This document shows, in pieces, positions 13,001 through 20,500 of a stretch of 64,000 nt of DNA. Under the pieces are notes generated by a model. That model made no database searches. It was not told where the DNA came from and was given only the letters and a program-made list of their open reading frames with translations. The position numbers and the translations under genes were made by a program. The DNA comes from Petrosia ficiformis. Its lineage: Eukaryota; Porifera; Demospongiae; Haplosclerida; Petrosiidae. The stretch is taken from NCBI GenBank assembly GCA_947044365.1, contig OX345640.1:3522001-3586000 (forward strand), read 5' to 3'. Position 1 is the first letter of the stretch, and each line of letters starts with the position of its first letter.

Positions 13001-15266
13001 AACAGAACTCCAGAGGTTAAACTTTCTAAGTGGGCATTAACATATGAACAGATGCTTTCTACAAATTCATCTTCTTGTACACATGACAACAAAATTCCAG
13101 AGGTTAAACTTTCTAAGTAGACATTAACATATGAACAGCTGTATGCTTTCTACACATTAGACGATAGTACTCCAGAGGTTATATAATTTATGACTGTCTA
13201 CTGTCTAATGAATCTGTTCATATGTTAATGTCCACTTACAAATTTTAATCAATATCAAGAAGATTATATCTTTCATACAGTTTAACATAATTATCACAAA
13301 TCATTACTGCAGTGTAATATACATGCTATAATTATATATACATGTAGTGAATTGATAAACAAGTTAGTTCATTACTTATATCATTATTAATAGTCCATCA
13401 AAGAAAACTGAACATAACAAAACCTATTCAGGAGTATTATCAAAGCACAACTACATATTCCCAATATATAAATTATGTCCTTGTGTACAGGTAAATTTGT
13501 ATTTGTTGTGAACTTTTAGACTAACAGTTTGTATCTCCCATTAGCTATTACAATCTTGCGATGTCATCTTATTACCTTATTACAATGTACAAATGAATTA
13601 GTACAGTGGAAAAAATATAATTGGGAATTGATAAACACAAAAGCTATAAAAACTGCAACCTTGACAACCTGATGAAAACAGATTGTCTGAAATGTCTATT
13701 CTATTAAAATTATAAATATTAAAACGAGAGGATGATTTGATATTGCAAACTCAATTTAATACTGATATTATGCATGCAGTAATAGCTCTAAGAAATTTAA
13801 GGTTACAGGTGTATGAGAATTTATTCGCATATGTAGCATTATATATAGTCATTATGGACTCACTAGTGTTGTTTTAGTATGACAATAATGACCACTTTTA
13901 GTTATAGTTATAGTGTGCCTAGTTTATCAAATTTAGTTATACTTATAGTTAAATAACTAAAGTAATATTAGGCTTACTAAAAGGGTTTTAGTTTTAGTTA
14001 ACTAACTAAAAGTGCATATTATTAGCCATTTTTTATTTTAGTTAGTCATAGATATTGCTGTAATTTAGTTATAGTTTAGTAACTAAAAGTCACAATGCCT
14101 TAATAGTTATAGTTAACTAAAACAACACTAGGACACACCCATTGCTGTGAGAATATCCCTTTACATGAGCTTACAGGCCCATAATGACAACCCCACAACA
14201 ACACTAGGACACACCCATTGCTGTGAGAATATCCCTTTACATGAGCTTACAGGCCCATAATAACAACCCCACAATAATAGTCACAGACTCACAGGATATA
14301 AAATCAGCATCCATTGCCAGCAGCTAGATTATTACTTTAATGTGTAATAATAATATGTACAAATTATCTAGTACATACCATACCTGTTCCTTGGTCATAT
14401 CTACTCCTGTAACATATCCATTAGGTCCTACTAGTTTACTGAGTATATAACAATCACGACCTGATCCACTACCAAGATCAACAATTCTACAACCTTCTAC
14501 TGCCTCAGGAAACACTAAACCACATCCATAATATCTGTACATAAATTAATGAAATGCGTGAAAATCCTCAGTGATTATACAACCAGAATCCTATACCTAT
14601 GTACATATGCATGTACCACCATGAGCTTTGTGATACCACCAAACGTCACTTGCAATAGAAATGCATGAGCAGTACATTTTTAAGGAAATAAAAGTCCCAA
14701 CTGCATGTGCTTTCATTATGTTCCAAACAAGGCTTAGAGTTTATAGTTAGAAGTTATGGAATTCGTTTCCATAAAGCTAAAATTAATTTAGGGGGATATC
14801 CCTCCCCTAACTTGAGTTCCCTTCTTCCCCCCTGGATTTCAGGGCAAATTTATTTCAACATGCAACAACATCTCCTTCTGGGGCCCCCAGAAGCCACCAG
14901 AAGGCAATCTCAGAAGCCTGAATTTGAAAAATTTAATTTTAGACGGGTGTGGCAAGCAGTGATCAAAATTTAATTACTTATTTGACTACCTTTCAAATAC
15001 ATGTAAGAGACTTTAATTTATAAACTATGTTTCTACTTAGCCAATGTCAAACATAATATGATGAATATTAAAAATACTGGTGGTAACATTATGACTGTAT
15101 CGCCTTACTTGGATACAACCTCGTCATGAAGTTGACGGATTGCGTCTCTCACTCCCTGAATTAATTTCCTCTTTGATACTGTACAACAAGCATTTGTTTT
15201 AAGATCGTCAGAACGTTGCAGCGTTTTTCCATAATATTCCTGAACTCCTAAGCGTGTTTCAGACAT
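2450..15266 (-). CDS. AS3MT: Arsenite methyltransferase (AS3MT-like), seven exons, 3' end missing
   Basis: The gene encodes a SAM-dependent enzyme that methylates trivalent arsenic in the cytosol. Exons joined in consistent phase are 15266-15109, 14534-14384, 6862-6726, 5946-5877, 4007-3926, 3050-2919 and 2545-2450; every intron is GT...AG. They give residues 1-275. The SAM-binding loop reads VDLGSGSGRDCY (residues 72-83) and is followed by GVDMTKEQ. The four cysteines that bind arsenic in the human enzyme (32, 61, 156, 206) appear at a constant offset of four: C28, C57 (YYGCG), C152 (SNCVIN) and C202 (GECIGG). Exon 7 carries the family signature ARFCSATYRLFK. The human protein has roughly 100 more residues after this point; no matching exon was seen between 1 and 2449, so the end probably lies outside the window. 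The start ATG at 15266 gives an N-terminus of family-like length. The gene lies downstream of the MKP gene on the same strand, 243 bp between its ATG and the MKP stop. Confidence 0.93.
2676..2893. mobile_element. MITE of TGTTGTTTTAG family (C)
   Basis: The ends read TGTTGTTTTAG and, inverted, TTAAAACAACA. The interior has the family core (AATAATGACTAATTTTAGTTATAGTT; AGTTAGTTATAGTTATT). It lies inside AS3MT intron 6, about 26 bp from exon 6. Confidence 0.65.
2919..3050 (-). CDS. AS3MT: AS3MT exon 6 (C202)
   Basis: This exon has 132 nt, with acceptor CACACAG| and donor ATAG|GTAGCA (phase 1). It encodes GECIGGALVWTDLMKIACEV, then GFAPPVLVDVSPITIDKPEL and KQLI. GEC(L/I)GGAL contains the fourth arsenic-binding cysteine. 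A longer ORF on the opposite strand over the same bases is a shadow. Confidence 0.92.
3250..3554. mobile_element. hAT-type MITE (family B) with 8-bp target duplication
   Basis: The termini are TAGGGATGG... and ...CATCCCTA, with an interior rich in ATAATCG. Both flanks carry ATTGATGA, an 8-bp direct duplication, which is the hAT superfamily hallmark. There is no transposase ORF, so the copy is non-autonomous. It sits in AS3MT intron 5. Confidence 0.75.
3926..4007 (-). CDS. AS3MT: AS3MT exon 5
   Basis: This exon has 82 nt, with acceptor CACACAG| and donor TACG|GTAAAT (phase 1). It encodes SGGEMYFSDIYADKDLPPEV, then RKDKILY. A long (CT)n run (on this strand) sits just upstream of the acceptor and appears to serve as its pyrimidine tract. 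Confidence 0.92.
4018..4084. repeat. (GA)n microsatellite beside AS3MT exon 5
   Basis: An almost pure GA/AG run of about 66 bp. On the AS3MT strand it is (CT)n ending about 11 bases before the exon 5 acceptor. Confidence 0.9.
4205..4432. mobile_element. MITE-like element, GGCCCAAAGAG family (G)
   Basis: It shares TGCTGTTAGTGACAATATAAT, GGCCCAAAGAGA, GCAGTGCCAAATAAGA and GATAAGCTTA (or the reverse complement) with 12112-12312, 45915-46092 and 56388-56502. There is no coding capacity. Confidence 0.55.
4590..5045. repeat. 82-bp minisatellite, about 5.5 copies
   Basis: The unit begins GACTAAATTGTAATATGAA and contains CAACAATGTGTTTAC; starts at 4661, 4743, 4825, 4907 and 4989 give a period of 82. 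Copies differ mainly at single bases. Confidence 0.9.
5506..5805. mobile_element. MITE family A, near full length
   Basis: About 300 bp, starting GGTTGGGATGATTAATCACA and ending CTCAGCCGGTTCCCAGCC, with several ATCGAT motifs. The interior matches 1694-2394 in reverse orientation. A 60-codon ORF over it is not a gene. It lies in AS3MT intron 4. Confidence 0.65.
5877..5946 (-). CDS. AS3MT: AS3MT exon 4 (C152)
   Basis: This exon has 70 nt and is too short to stand out as an ORF. One base completes Val149, then it encodes SNCVINLCPDKQTALQEAY and NILK. The acceptor is AACAAG| and the donor AAG|GTACAT (phase 0). SNCVINL.PDK is diagnostic for arsenite methyltransferases, and Cys152 matches the catalytic human C156. 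Confidence 0.92.
6636..6718. repeat. ACAC/AGAC microsatellite next to AS3MT exon 3
   Basis: A run of ACACAG and AC units ends 8 bp before the exon 3 donor on the minus strand. Confidence 0.85.
6726..6862 (-). CDS. AS3MT: AS3MT exon 3
   Basis: This exon has 137 nt, with acceptor CACACAG| and donor ATTGT|GTAAG (phase 2). It encodes LQVARNHIDYHMKQFGYQ and ends DSVNIIV, matching the family segment between motif I and the SNCVIN motif. Its acceptor lies in a CA/TG-rich stretch. The intron before it is about 7.5 kb. Confidence 0.9.
7425..7978. repeat. Large foldback inverted repeat
   Basis: The arms are roughly 200-240 bp each. The left arm contains GTGAATAGGAACAGACTTTT, GTGAAGTAGTTCTTAAAACT and ATATCATGACTTTATACATG; these recur inverted up to 7978. 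The spacer is about 70 bp (around 7664-7730). Further degraded copies of the arm motifs run to about 8370. Confidence 0.7.
7980..8370. repeat. Degenerate direct copies of the foldback arm
   Basis: Three eroding repeats share AGTAGTTTTAAGAACTACTT and ATGTCATAAGGTTAAT, and are related to MITE family E. Confidence 0.6.
8455..8565. repeat. ATCATCATGACAATAGC short tandem repeat
   Basis: Six or seven imperfect units of GACAATAGCATCATC(ATC). The following 8566-9230 is AT-rich with no feature I could support. Confidence 0.8.
9231..9475. mobile_element. Interspersed repeat family H (TATGAAACCC / GGGGG type)
   Basis: It shares CCCCCAGGAAATTT, ATTTTAGGC, CATGTTGAAATAA and a terminal G-run followed by GTATGAAACCC with 14760-14960 (inverted), 33804-34095 and 56985-57122. 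There is no intact ORF; an 85-codon minus ORF is fortuitous. Confidence 0.5.
9690..11050. mobile_element. Nested palindromic block: family E copies around a large foldback
   Basis: The family E motif (GTCTGTTCACATTCACAATG) occurs at about 9695 and 9832, and the inverted family E interior (ATTTTCACCATTTTCATATA) at about 10895. Between them, 10065-10350 and 10520-10795 form inverted arms about 280 bp long (for example GTTTATCGATAAAAATTGCA against TGCAATTTTTTTTGATAAAC), with a spacer of about 170 bp. Confidence 0.65.
11544..11693. mobile_element. MITE family E, internally deleted copy
   Basis: It starts AAAGTCTGTTAACATTCAGT and ends GGTGAACGTGAATGACCTTT. The middle (TTTAATGTCATAAGGTTAAT and following) is missing relative to 27702-27946. 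Confidence 0.6.
12112..12312. mobile_element. MITE-like family G copy
   Basis: It carries CATTGGCCCAAAGA, CACTGCACAGTTCTCT, TTGGGCCAGATGGCTCAGTT and AATTGGCTCAAGATGTA. Ends TTTTTGATAGGC and CTTCAAAAACTC are weakly inverted. Confidence 0.5.
12451..12482. repeat. Perfect 13-bp hairpin with tRNA T-arm-like core
   Basis: The stem GTACCAGCTGGGG pairs exactly with CCCCAGCTGGTAC around the loop TTTGAA. The core GGGGTTTGAACCCC resembles a B box / T arm, so this may be a tRNA-derived SINE relic. Confidence 0.6.
12872..13140. repeat. 87-bp minisatellite (three copies plus remnant), open on both strands
   Basis: GAACAGATGCTTTCTACAAA recurs at 12872, 12959 and 13046, with a remnant at 13133. Because 87 is a multiple of three, both strands stay open (minus strand LSCVQEDEFVESICSYVNAH...). 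Repeat-derived coding is possible but unsupported. The last unit's TAAGTAGACATTAACATATG recurs inverted at about 13218-13242. Confidence 0.8.
13862..14131. mobile_element. MITE family C, near full length
   Basis: About 270 bp with inverted ends ACTAGTGTTGTTTTAG... and ...CTAAAACAACACTAG(G). The interior contains TTTTAGTTAACTAACTAAAA. It lies in AS3MT intron 2, 250 bp from exon 2. Confidence 0.75.
14121..14270. repeat. 75-bp tandem duplication spanning a MITE end
   Basis: AACAACACTAGGACACACCC through the following CAACCCCA occurs at 14121 and again at 14196, nearly identical. The repeat unit starts inside the MITE terminus, so it arose after insertion. Confidence 0.85.
14384..14534 (-). CDS. 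AS3MT: AS3MT exon 2 (SAM-binding motif I, C57)
   Basis: This exon has 151 nt, with acceptor TGTACAG| and donor CAG|GTATGG. It encodes YYGCGLVFPEAVEGC, then the Rossmann G-loop DLGSGSGRDCY, then VTGVDMTKEQ. One base completes a Lys codon with exon 1 and the exon ends in phase 0. The reading frame stays open past the donor, so an unspliced ORF overextends here. Confidence 0.93.
14760..14960. mobile_element. Interspersed repeat family H, inverted copy
   Basis: GGGGGATATCCCTCCCC, CAAATTTATTTCAACATGCA and GGGGCCCCCAGAAGCC are locally GC-rich. They match 9231-9475 in reverse complement. The 88-codon ORF on it is not a gene. Confidence 0.5.
15109..15266 (-). CDS. AS3MT: AS3MT exon 1 (start codon, C28 region)
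   Basis: This exon encodes residues 1-52 plus two bases. It starts MSETRLGVQEYYGKTLQRS and contains TNACCTVSKR, whose second cysteine matches human C32. The donor reads AA|GTAAGG, phase 2. YYG..L.RS.DL.TN is typical of the family N-terminus. Confidence 0.9.
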
Positions 15267-15509
15267 CTTGGGGACTGCAGGTGTGGCTCAAATTAAAATT
15301 TCTTGGGAAAGGTTAATTGACAAGTTAATTGACTGTACATGTCGCAAACGTTAATTTGACTCTCAAAACTGTTATTCATAAGTTATTATAGTGCAATAAA
15401 TAATTATTATAGAAGAGTAAATTTGCAATATATATATATATATATATATAACTTTGTACAATTAGGTTATGTAATGTTACTATAATTAATAAACTATTAT
15501 AATACATTT
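15267..15509. other. Intergenic spacer: AS3MT upstream region and MKP 3' region
   Basis: These 243 bp contain a (TA)n run at about 15429-15450. I could not identify a convincing polyadenylation signal or promoter motif. Confidence 0.4.
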
Positions 15510-16183
15510 TTATGTACATGTGCTTGATAGATGAAGTGATTGAGTCAGTGGGTCTCTGAGAGTAGCAGCCTCTACTCGACAGGGACTGAGTTGAGGTGAG
15601 TTCCGTTTACTTGGACTAGTAGTTAAATTGAGTGATAATCTTAAGCCTTCTCTAGTTCGTCTAGGTCTATTTTGGAGTTGGACATTACTAATTTCCATTG
15701 GAACACTGAAACTTCTATTTGTAAATGGTGGTCTTGTAAGTACATAGGGATGTGTCTGAGAAGTGTGATTGAGTTTATCTGTGAGTCTAGACACTAAATT
15801 AGCTTCAACTGCAGAAATTGAAGAAGAGACTTGCATGGGAAAATGTGTTTCACTTGGTGTAGAATGGATAGGAGGTACTGATTTAGTCACTGATACAACA
15901 CAACTTGAAACTATAGGTGGTTTTACATTAGTAACAGTTGTTTTTGTTGGTGTCCTGGACTCTGTTGCCCAAACTGATGCTAGTTTCTGTTGGTAGACCA
16001 TCAATTGACCCATGAAGTGAAGATTAGGAGAAATAATTGGTCGACTATTCTTGACATATGTATATGCTTCATGTACATTCATAGTGTGGTGCTGCATCAT
16101 GTAAGCTATACAGACAGTAGCTGAACGAGATATACCAGCATGACAGTGAACAAAGACTCTTCCTCCTTTACTTTTTGTGTAGT
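15510..16183 (-). CDS. MKP exon 3: active site and C-terminal tail
   Basis: This exon runs from acceptor CCTTGCAG| to the TAA at 15512-15510. It opens YTKSKGGRVFVHCHAGISRS (catalytic Cys271, Arg277), then has the conserved NSRPIISPNLHFMGQL. From about residue 332 the sequence is low-complexity, with repeated Thr, Ser and Pro, basic patches and SP/TP pairs. These could be MAPK phosphorylation sites, which is an inference. Confidence 0.92.
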
Positions 16184-17299
16184 CTGCAAGGAAAAGAGGA
16201 GAGAGGGTCAGTAATTTGTTTATGAGAGAGGTTATAATCTCGGTATGTAAACATATTTAATCAGCAAAACCATGATATGCAAAATATTGTGCATTCTCAG
16301 GTCTCGCACCTGCATTTCTAATTCACACATTACAGTATTGCATTACTAATTAAATTCACAAAATGATAAAGCATTTTACCTACCTATGAATGTGATTGCT
16401 TGCTGTAGTTTTGAGAGAAGGTCTGCTTGATGAGAATCTTCCACTTCTATACACATATACTCAAATTCTGACTCAAAGAGGTTAGGACATTGCGTAGTAA
16501 TGTTTAAAATAGCTGTGATTCCCATTTTTCGTAGCATTTCAATATTGGAAGCATCTTTAGCACTTCCCAAGAAAAGGTAGGGTAGTATTTCTGCTGGAAT
16601 GCTCTCAGGTGTCTGCACTCTTTCTGCTCTTTCAATTACACTTGTATCCAAGGTGATCTTAGTTGGTGATGATACTTTACCAATTGGTTTGTTTGTACAT
16701 AGGTTCGGATAACTTGCTTCAAAATTTTCCATGCCACCTGAGGAAAAACAAGAATTAAATTACATAATTAATATAATATTTAATATTGTAATATATAATT
16801 ATATATAATATTAAATTTTATAATAATAATTATATATTATATACTACTAATATTTTATTATCAATAGCTGTTGCTTACCTAGAAGTATTCTAAGGTTAAA
16901 TCCACTGCTTCCAAATCTAGCTATCAATGTTTCAGAGAATTTTACTAACTCTGGTCTGATGTTGGCAGGTTTGGAGATGCTGTCATACAATACAACTTGT
17001 TTTGCGTTTGCAATAGCAGACATCAAATCAGGATCTGTTACTAATGAGTCCAGTGATATTGCACCCTTCAGCATTCTTCTCACTAATATTGGCGAAAAAC
17101 TAAGATTCTGTGCAGTATTAATGTGTTTTACAGAATAAAGTGCAAAAGAGCGGGTATCGATGAGCAACGGTCTCTCTGATTCATGTCGTTGCAATGCTGA
17201 TGATAAAGAAGATGGTGTTATCCACAATATTCTAGGTCCTCCCAATAACGGACCCTTACAGTGTCCATCTGGAACAACACATGTGTCGAATAGAGCCAT
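15510..17299 (-). CDS. Dual-specificity MAP kinase phosphatase (MKP/DUSP), three exons, complete
   Basis: The protein would dephosphorylate the TxY threonine and tyrosine of activated MAP kinases. Exons 17299-16879, 16737-16384 and 16183-15510 join in frame to 482 residues ending in TAA. Residues about 25-145 form the rhodanese/CH2-like domain (LLIDTRSFALYSVKHI). VRRMLKGA near residues 73-80 matches the kinase-interaction motif of nuclear MKPs. The catalytic domain covers about 187-330: LPYLFLGSA, general acid Asp240 in VEDSHQAD, and the active-site loop HCHAGISRS with Cys271. ISPNLHFMGQL closes the domain. A tail of about 150 residues rich in Ser, Thr and Pro follows; it is longer than in the DUSP1/4 group and recalls the tailed DUSP8/16 group. 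I chose the ATG at 17299; the upstream in-frame GTG has no support. The gene is head to head with SFXN5. Confidence 0.93.
16384..16737 (-). CDS. MKP exon 2: linker and first half of phosphatase domain
   Basis: This exon has 354 nt, with acceptor CCTCAG| and donor ATAG|GTAGGT. It completes LLGGMENFEASYPNLC (compare the GGY..F...P.LC segment after the CH2 domain of MKPs) and continues to IPAEILPYLFLGSAKDASN and IEVEDSHQADLL. A second GT four bases downstream (GTAAAA) would break the frame into exon 3, so the first is used here. Confidence 0.9.
16879..17299 (-). CDS. MKP exon 1: rhodanese-like MAPK-binding domain
   Basis: This exon has 421 nt and runs from the ATG to donor CTAG|GTAAGC (phase 1). 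It encodes residues 1-140: MALFDTCVVPDGHCKGPL, the DTRSFALYSVKHI rhodanese core, then ILVRRMLKGAISLDSLV (the docking motif region). The usual rhodanese cysteine loop is absent, as in MKPs. Confidence 0.92.
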
Positions 17300-17362
17300 T
17301 TCAATCACTGGTTATCACAAATATTTTTAATTTTTAACTGTCTGACATGCTGGTTTTGATCC

Positions 17363-17370
17363 TTTATATA
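17363..17370 (-). promoter_or_regulatory. TATA-like box for the MKP gene
   Basis: The minus strand reads TATATAAAGG here, 64-71 bp upstream of the MKP ATG. This would place a transcription start near 17335 and give a 5' UTR of about 35 nt. AT-rich context makes chance matches common. Confidence 0.4.
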
Positions 17371-17386
17371 AAATTTATATTGACGG

Positions 17387-17396
17387 CTAAAAATAG
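17387..17396. promoter_or_regulatory. MEF2 consensus site
   Basis: CTAAAAATAG is a perfect match to YTAWWWWTAR and also resembles a CArG box. It lies about 88 bp upstream of the MKP start. MEF2 and SRF factors are MAPK effectors, so feedback control of the phosphatase is plausible but unproven. Confidence 0.5.
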
Positions 17397-17440
17397 TTAT
17401 TGCATCATCATCGAAGGTCGCGGTCGATCTGACCGTACTC

Positions 17441-17457
17441 TGACGTCATGAGTCAGC
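17441..17457. promoter_or_regulatory. Abutting CRE and AP-1/Maf-type site
   Basis: TGACGTCA (17441-17448), the palindromic cAMP-response element, is followed without a gap by TGAGTCAGC (17449-17457), an AP-1 core extended by GC as in Maf/NF-E2 sites. The pair lies 142 bp upstream of the MKP ATG and ends 24 bp before the SFXN5 ATG. Vertebrate MKP genes are known CREB and AP-1 targets; use here is inferred. Confidence 0.7.
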
Positions 17458-17481
17458 GAATTATCCAGTAAAGACTAAAGA

Positions 17482-17526
17482 ATGGAGTACCCTCCTTTTG
17501 TTCTAGGGAAGTCAAGATTTGACCAG
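17482..17526 (+). CDS. SFXN5: SFXN5 exon 1
   Basis: This exon has 15 codons, MEYPPFVLGKSRFDQ, ending at donor CAG|GTATAG in phase 0. The ATG has A at -3 and G at +4. LGK.RF.Q is the sideroflexin-5 N-terminal pattern. Confidence 0.88.
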
Positions 17527-20500
17527 GTATAGCTATATGTTATTCCGCCCTCTCTTTCTTTTGTATAGTATATGACTATAGTCATTTTCATAACTGTCAT
17601 AGACAACCTTCATTGGAAGACTACGACACTTTATGAATGTAGTTGACCCAAGAACATTACTCACTACGAAGGTACAAAATAGTTGAGTGGCCTATATCAT
17701 AGTGTGAGTCATTGCTTGATTTTATTCTCAGGAAAAACTATCACAGGCTATTACATTACTGAACGATTACCAGGAAGGCAAACTAGGTCCTGAAATCACT
17801 GATAAACAGGTTATAATTATACAATATTAATATACATTATAATATACTACCTCATTTGGTAAGATTTGTACCTTAGCTAGCCGAATGGTACAATGAAAAG
17901 TAAAGTCCATTTGTAGACTATTGGTCAAACATTTGTACCTTAGTCAGGCAAATGGTACAGGGAAAAGGATAGTATTATTGTATTATTGGGTCCATTCGTA
18001 AGCTATTGGCTATAATTCTGTGTTGAATACTGATTGAACAGATCATGCACAAAACTTCACTTTTAAATTGTAGAGTTGATTAACTTTGAAGTAAGGTGGT
18101 GGTAATCCTATCCTATTTCACCTACAAATTTTCAAAAATTCAAACACACTTTAAAAAAAAATACTTGATATAATATAGTACTATATTACATACGAGATTC
18201 TGTCAAACTCTTTTAATGTGTAAGGACGCTGTCATTATCATGACTGGTCTAGTTAAGAAAAGAGTGCAAGTGTTGGTATCTGTTTCATAATCATTGTGTA
18301 ACTGGCATGGAAATGAGTCTTCATGTCATGATAATTTGTATTTTAACAAACACTTGACTTCATTATTCCAGCTATTTAGTACCAAAAAGCAACTATTTAG
18401 TACCAGGAAGCAACTATTTGATATCCAGGAAGAGCAACTATTGTTCCTCCCAGATACCATGCTTCCTTCATAAAATTGTCAGAATGCATCGTTAAGACTG
18501 CTTATCTCAGACACATTAAAACGTCAGTTTTGTCATTCATATGAAATGATCTTACCCATGTTATTGATATTATTTGTGATCACATCCGTCATTAACCTAT
18601 GATGAGAGTTACTGTATCTCATAATTAGCATGTCTAGATAATGATGAATGACAATTAGTCATTGACCTATGATGAGAGTTTATTACTGTATGGTGAAGTA
18701 ATCTGTTTCATCTGTCTCAAAATTACCATGTCTAGATAATGATGAATGATTCCCAAACAATAAGTACAACTAGTCAGATGGGTTGTTATGAGAGTTTATT
18801 ACTGTATGGTGAAGTAATCTGTTTCATCTGTCTCAAAATTAGCATGTCTAGATAATGATGAATGATTACCAAACAATAAGTACAACTAGTCAGATGGGTT
18901 GTTATGAGAGTTTATTACTGTATGGTGAAGTAATCTGTTTCATCTGTCTCAAAATTAGCATGTCTAGATAATGATGAATGATTACCAAACAATAAGTACA
19001 ACTAGTCAGATGGGTTGTTATGAGAGTTTACTATATATATGGTGAAGTAATTTGTTTTATCTGTCTCATAATTAGCATGTCTAGACTATGAGGGATGTTT
19101 TCCAAACAATAAGTACAACCAGCCAGTTTCTCTGATTTCAAACATGCACTCTCCTCTATAGTCCCTTGTTTGTGTAAGCAATGCTTTTGGTTATTATTCC
19201 ATTGTTATTCATCTGTACAGACTGATTTCTTTGACAACATGACATTCACATTACATTCGTGAGAATAGACTTTATTTGTCAAAATCATCAGTACATGTTA
19301 ATATTGACATCATTTCATCAACAGTCATGTGACAATCACATAATAATCGTGAGAATAGGATAATCATCAGACCTGCTTCTTCCTCTGATTATGACATTTG
19401 AGATAATATTGTTATTCTCATGGTTGAAACGTGACTGTCAGTAAAATCATATCAATATTAACATGTCAGATGAATATGATATTTGAGATAATATTCTTAT
19501 TCTCATGGATGTCATGTGACTGTCAATGAAATCATGTCAATATTAACATGTCTGATGATTAGGACATTTGAGCTTATTCTCATGATTGTCATGTGACTGT
19601 CAATGAAATCATGTCAATATTAACATGTCTGATGATTAGGACATTTGAGCTTATTCTCATGATTGTCATGTGACTGTCAATGAAATCATGTCAATATTAA
19701 CATGTCTGATGATTATGACATTTGAGCTTATTCTCATGATTGTCATGTGACTGGCAATGAAATCATGTCAATATTATTTGAGATAATATTCCTATTCTCA
19801 TGGTTGAAATTGTAAACCTCAGTATGTACACTTGATGTTATGTATTACATTACACCATGCATCATACATACATACATACATACATACACACATACATACA
19901 TACATACATACATACATACATACATACATACATACATACATACACACATACATACACACATACATACATACATACATGTACATACATACATACATACACT
20001 CACACTATAATTATATGCATACATAATGACATACCTCACAAAAACACACATACATATATACTATATGCATCCATAATAACATATTTCACAGAGAGACAGA
20101 GACATGCATATTGTCTACAAAGATAAACATACAATTACGTCATATGAATATTCATATAAGAGTTATTTTAAATAGATGTATAAACCATTGGAATTATGAC
20201 TATTTTCGTTTTCCCATCATAGGTATTTATAAATATGATACAAAGTGCAATGAAAACAAACTAAAGGTGTTTGTTTTTGCTTGTGTTCCCAAAATTATAT
20301 GTTTTCTAAGAACATATTTCCAGCGTGCCAGCTATGATCATCAATTTCTCATTGATTTGTACTGTCAGTACCTGGCTAGCAATATAGTTTGGTTTGTCAA
20401 TAAACCATTCTTTGGGTGCACTTGGTATAATATTATGCTTTGTCAATAACTCCATCAGTATTGTCTCTGCTAATAGTCTATAAATATAATCAGTTATCTG

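Larger units (their letters stand above)
17300..17481. promoter_or_regulatory. Compact bidirectional promoter between MKP and SFXN5
   Basis: Only 182 bp separate the MKP ATG (minus strand, 17299) from the SFXN5 ATG (plus strand, 17482). The stretch 17415-17456 is locally richer in CpG (GGTCGCGGTCGATC...) than the surrounding AT-rich DNA. It holds the motif cluster listed separately. Both 5' UTRs must be short unless upstream non-coding exons exist. Confidence 0.8.

Noticed and set aside
16847..17308. MKP start at the upstream GTG (17308)
   Set aside because: Animal genes rarely start at GTG, and the ATG at 17299 gives a normal N-terminus.
20111..20449. 112-codon plus ORF
   Set aside because: There is no recognisable family, AT-driven composition, no splice support, and it begins in (ACAT)n flanking DNA. 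It may be chance.
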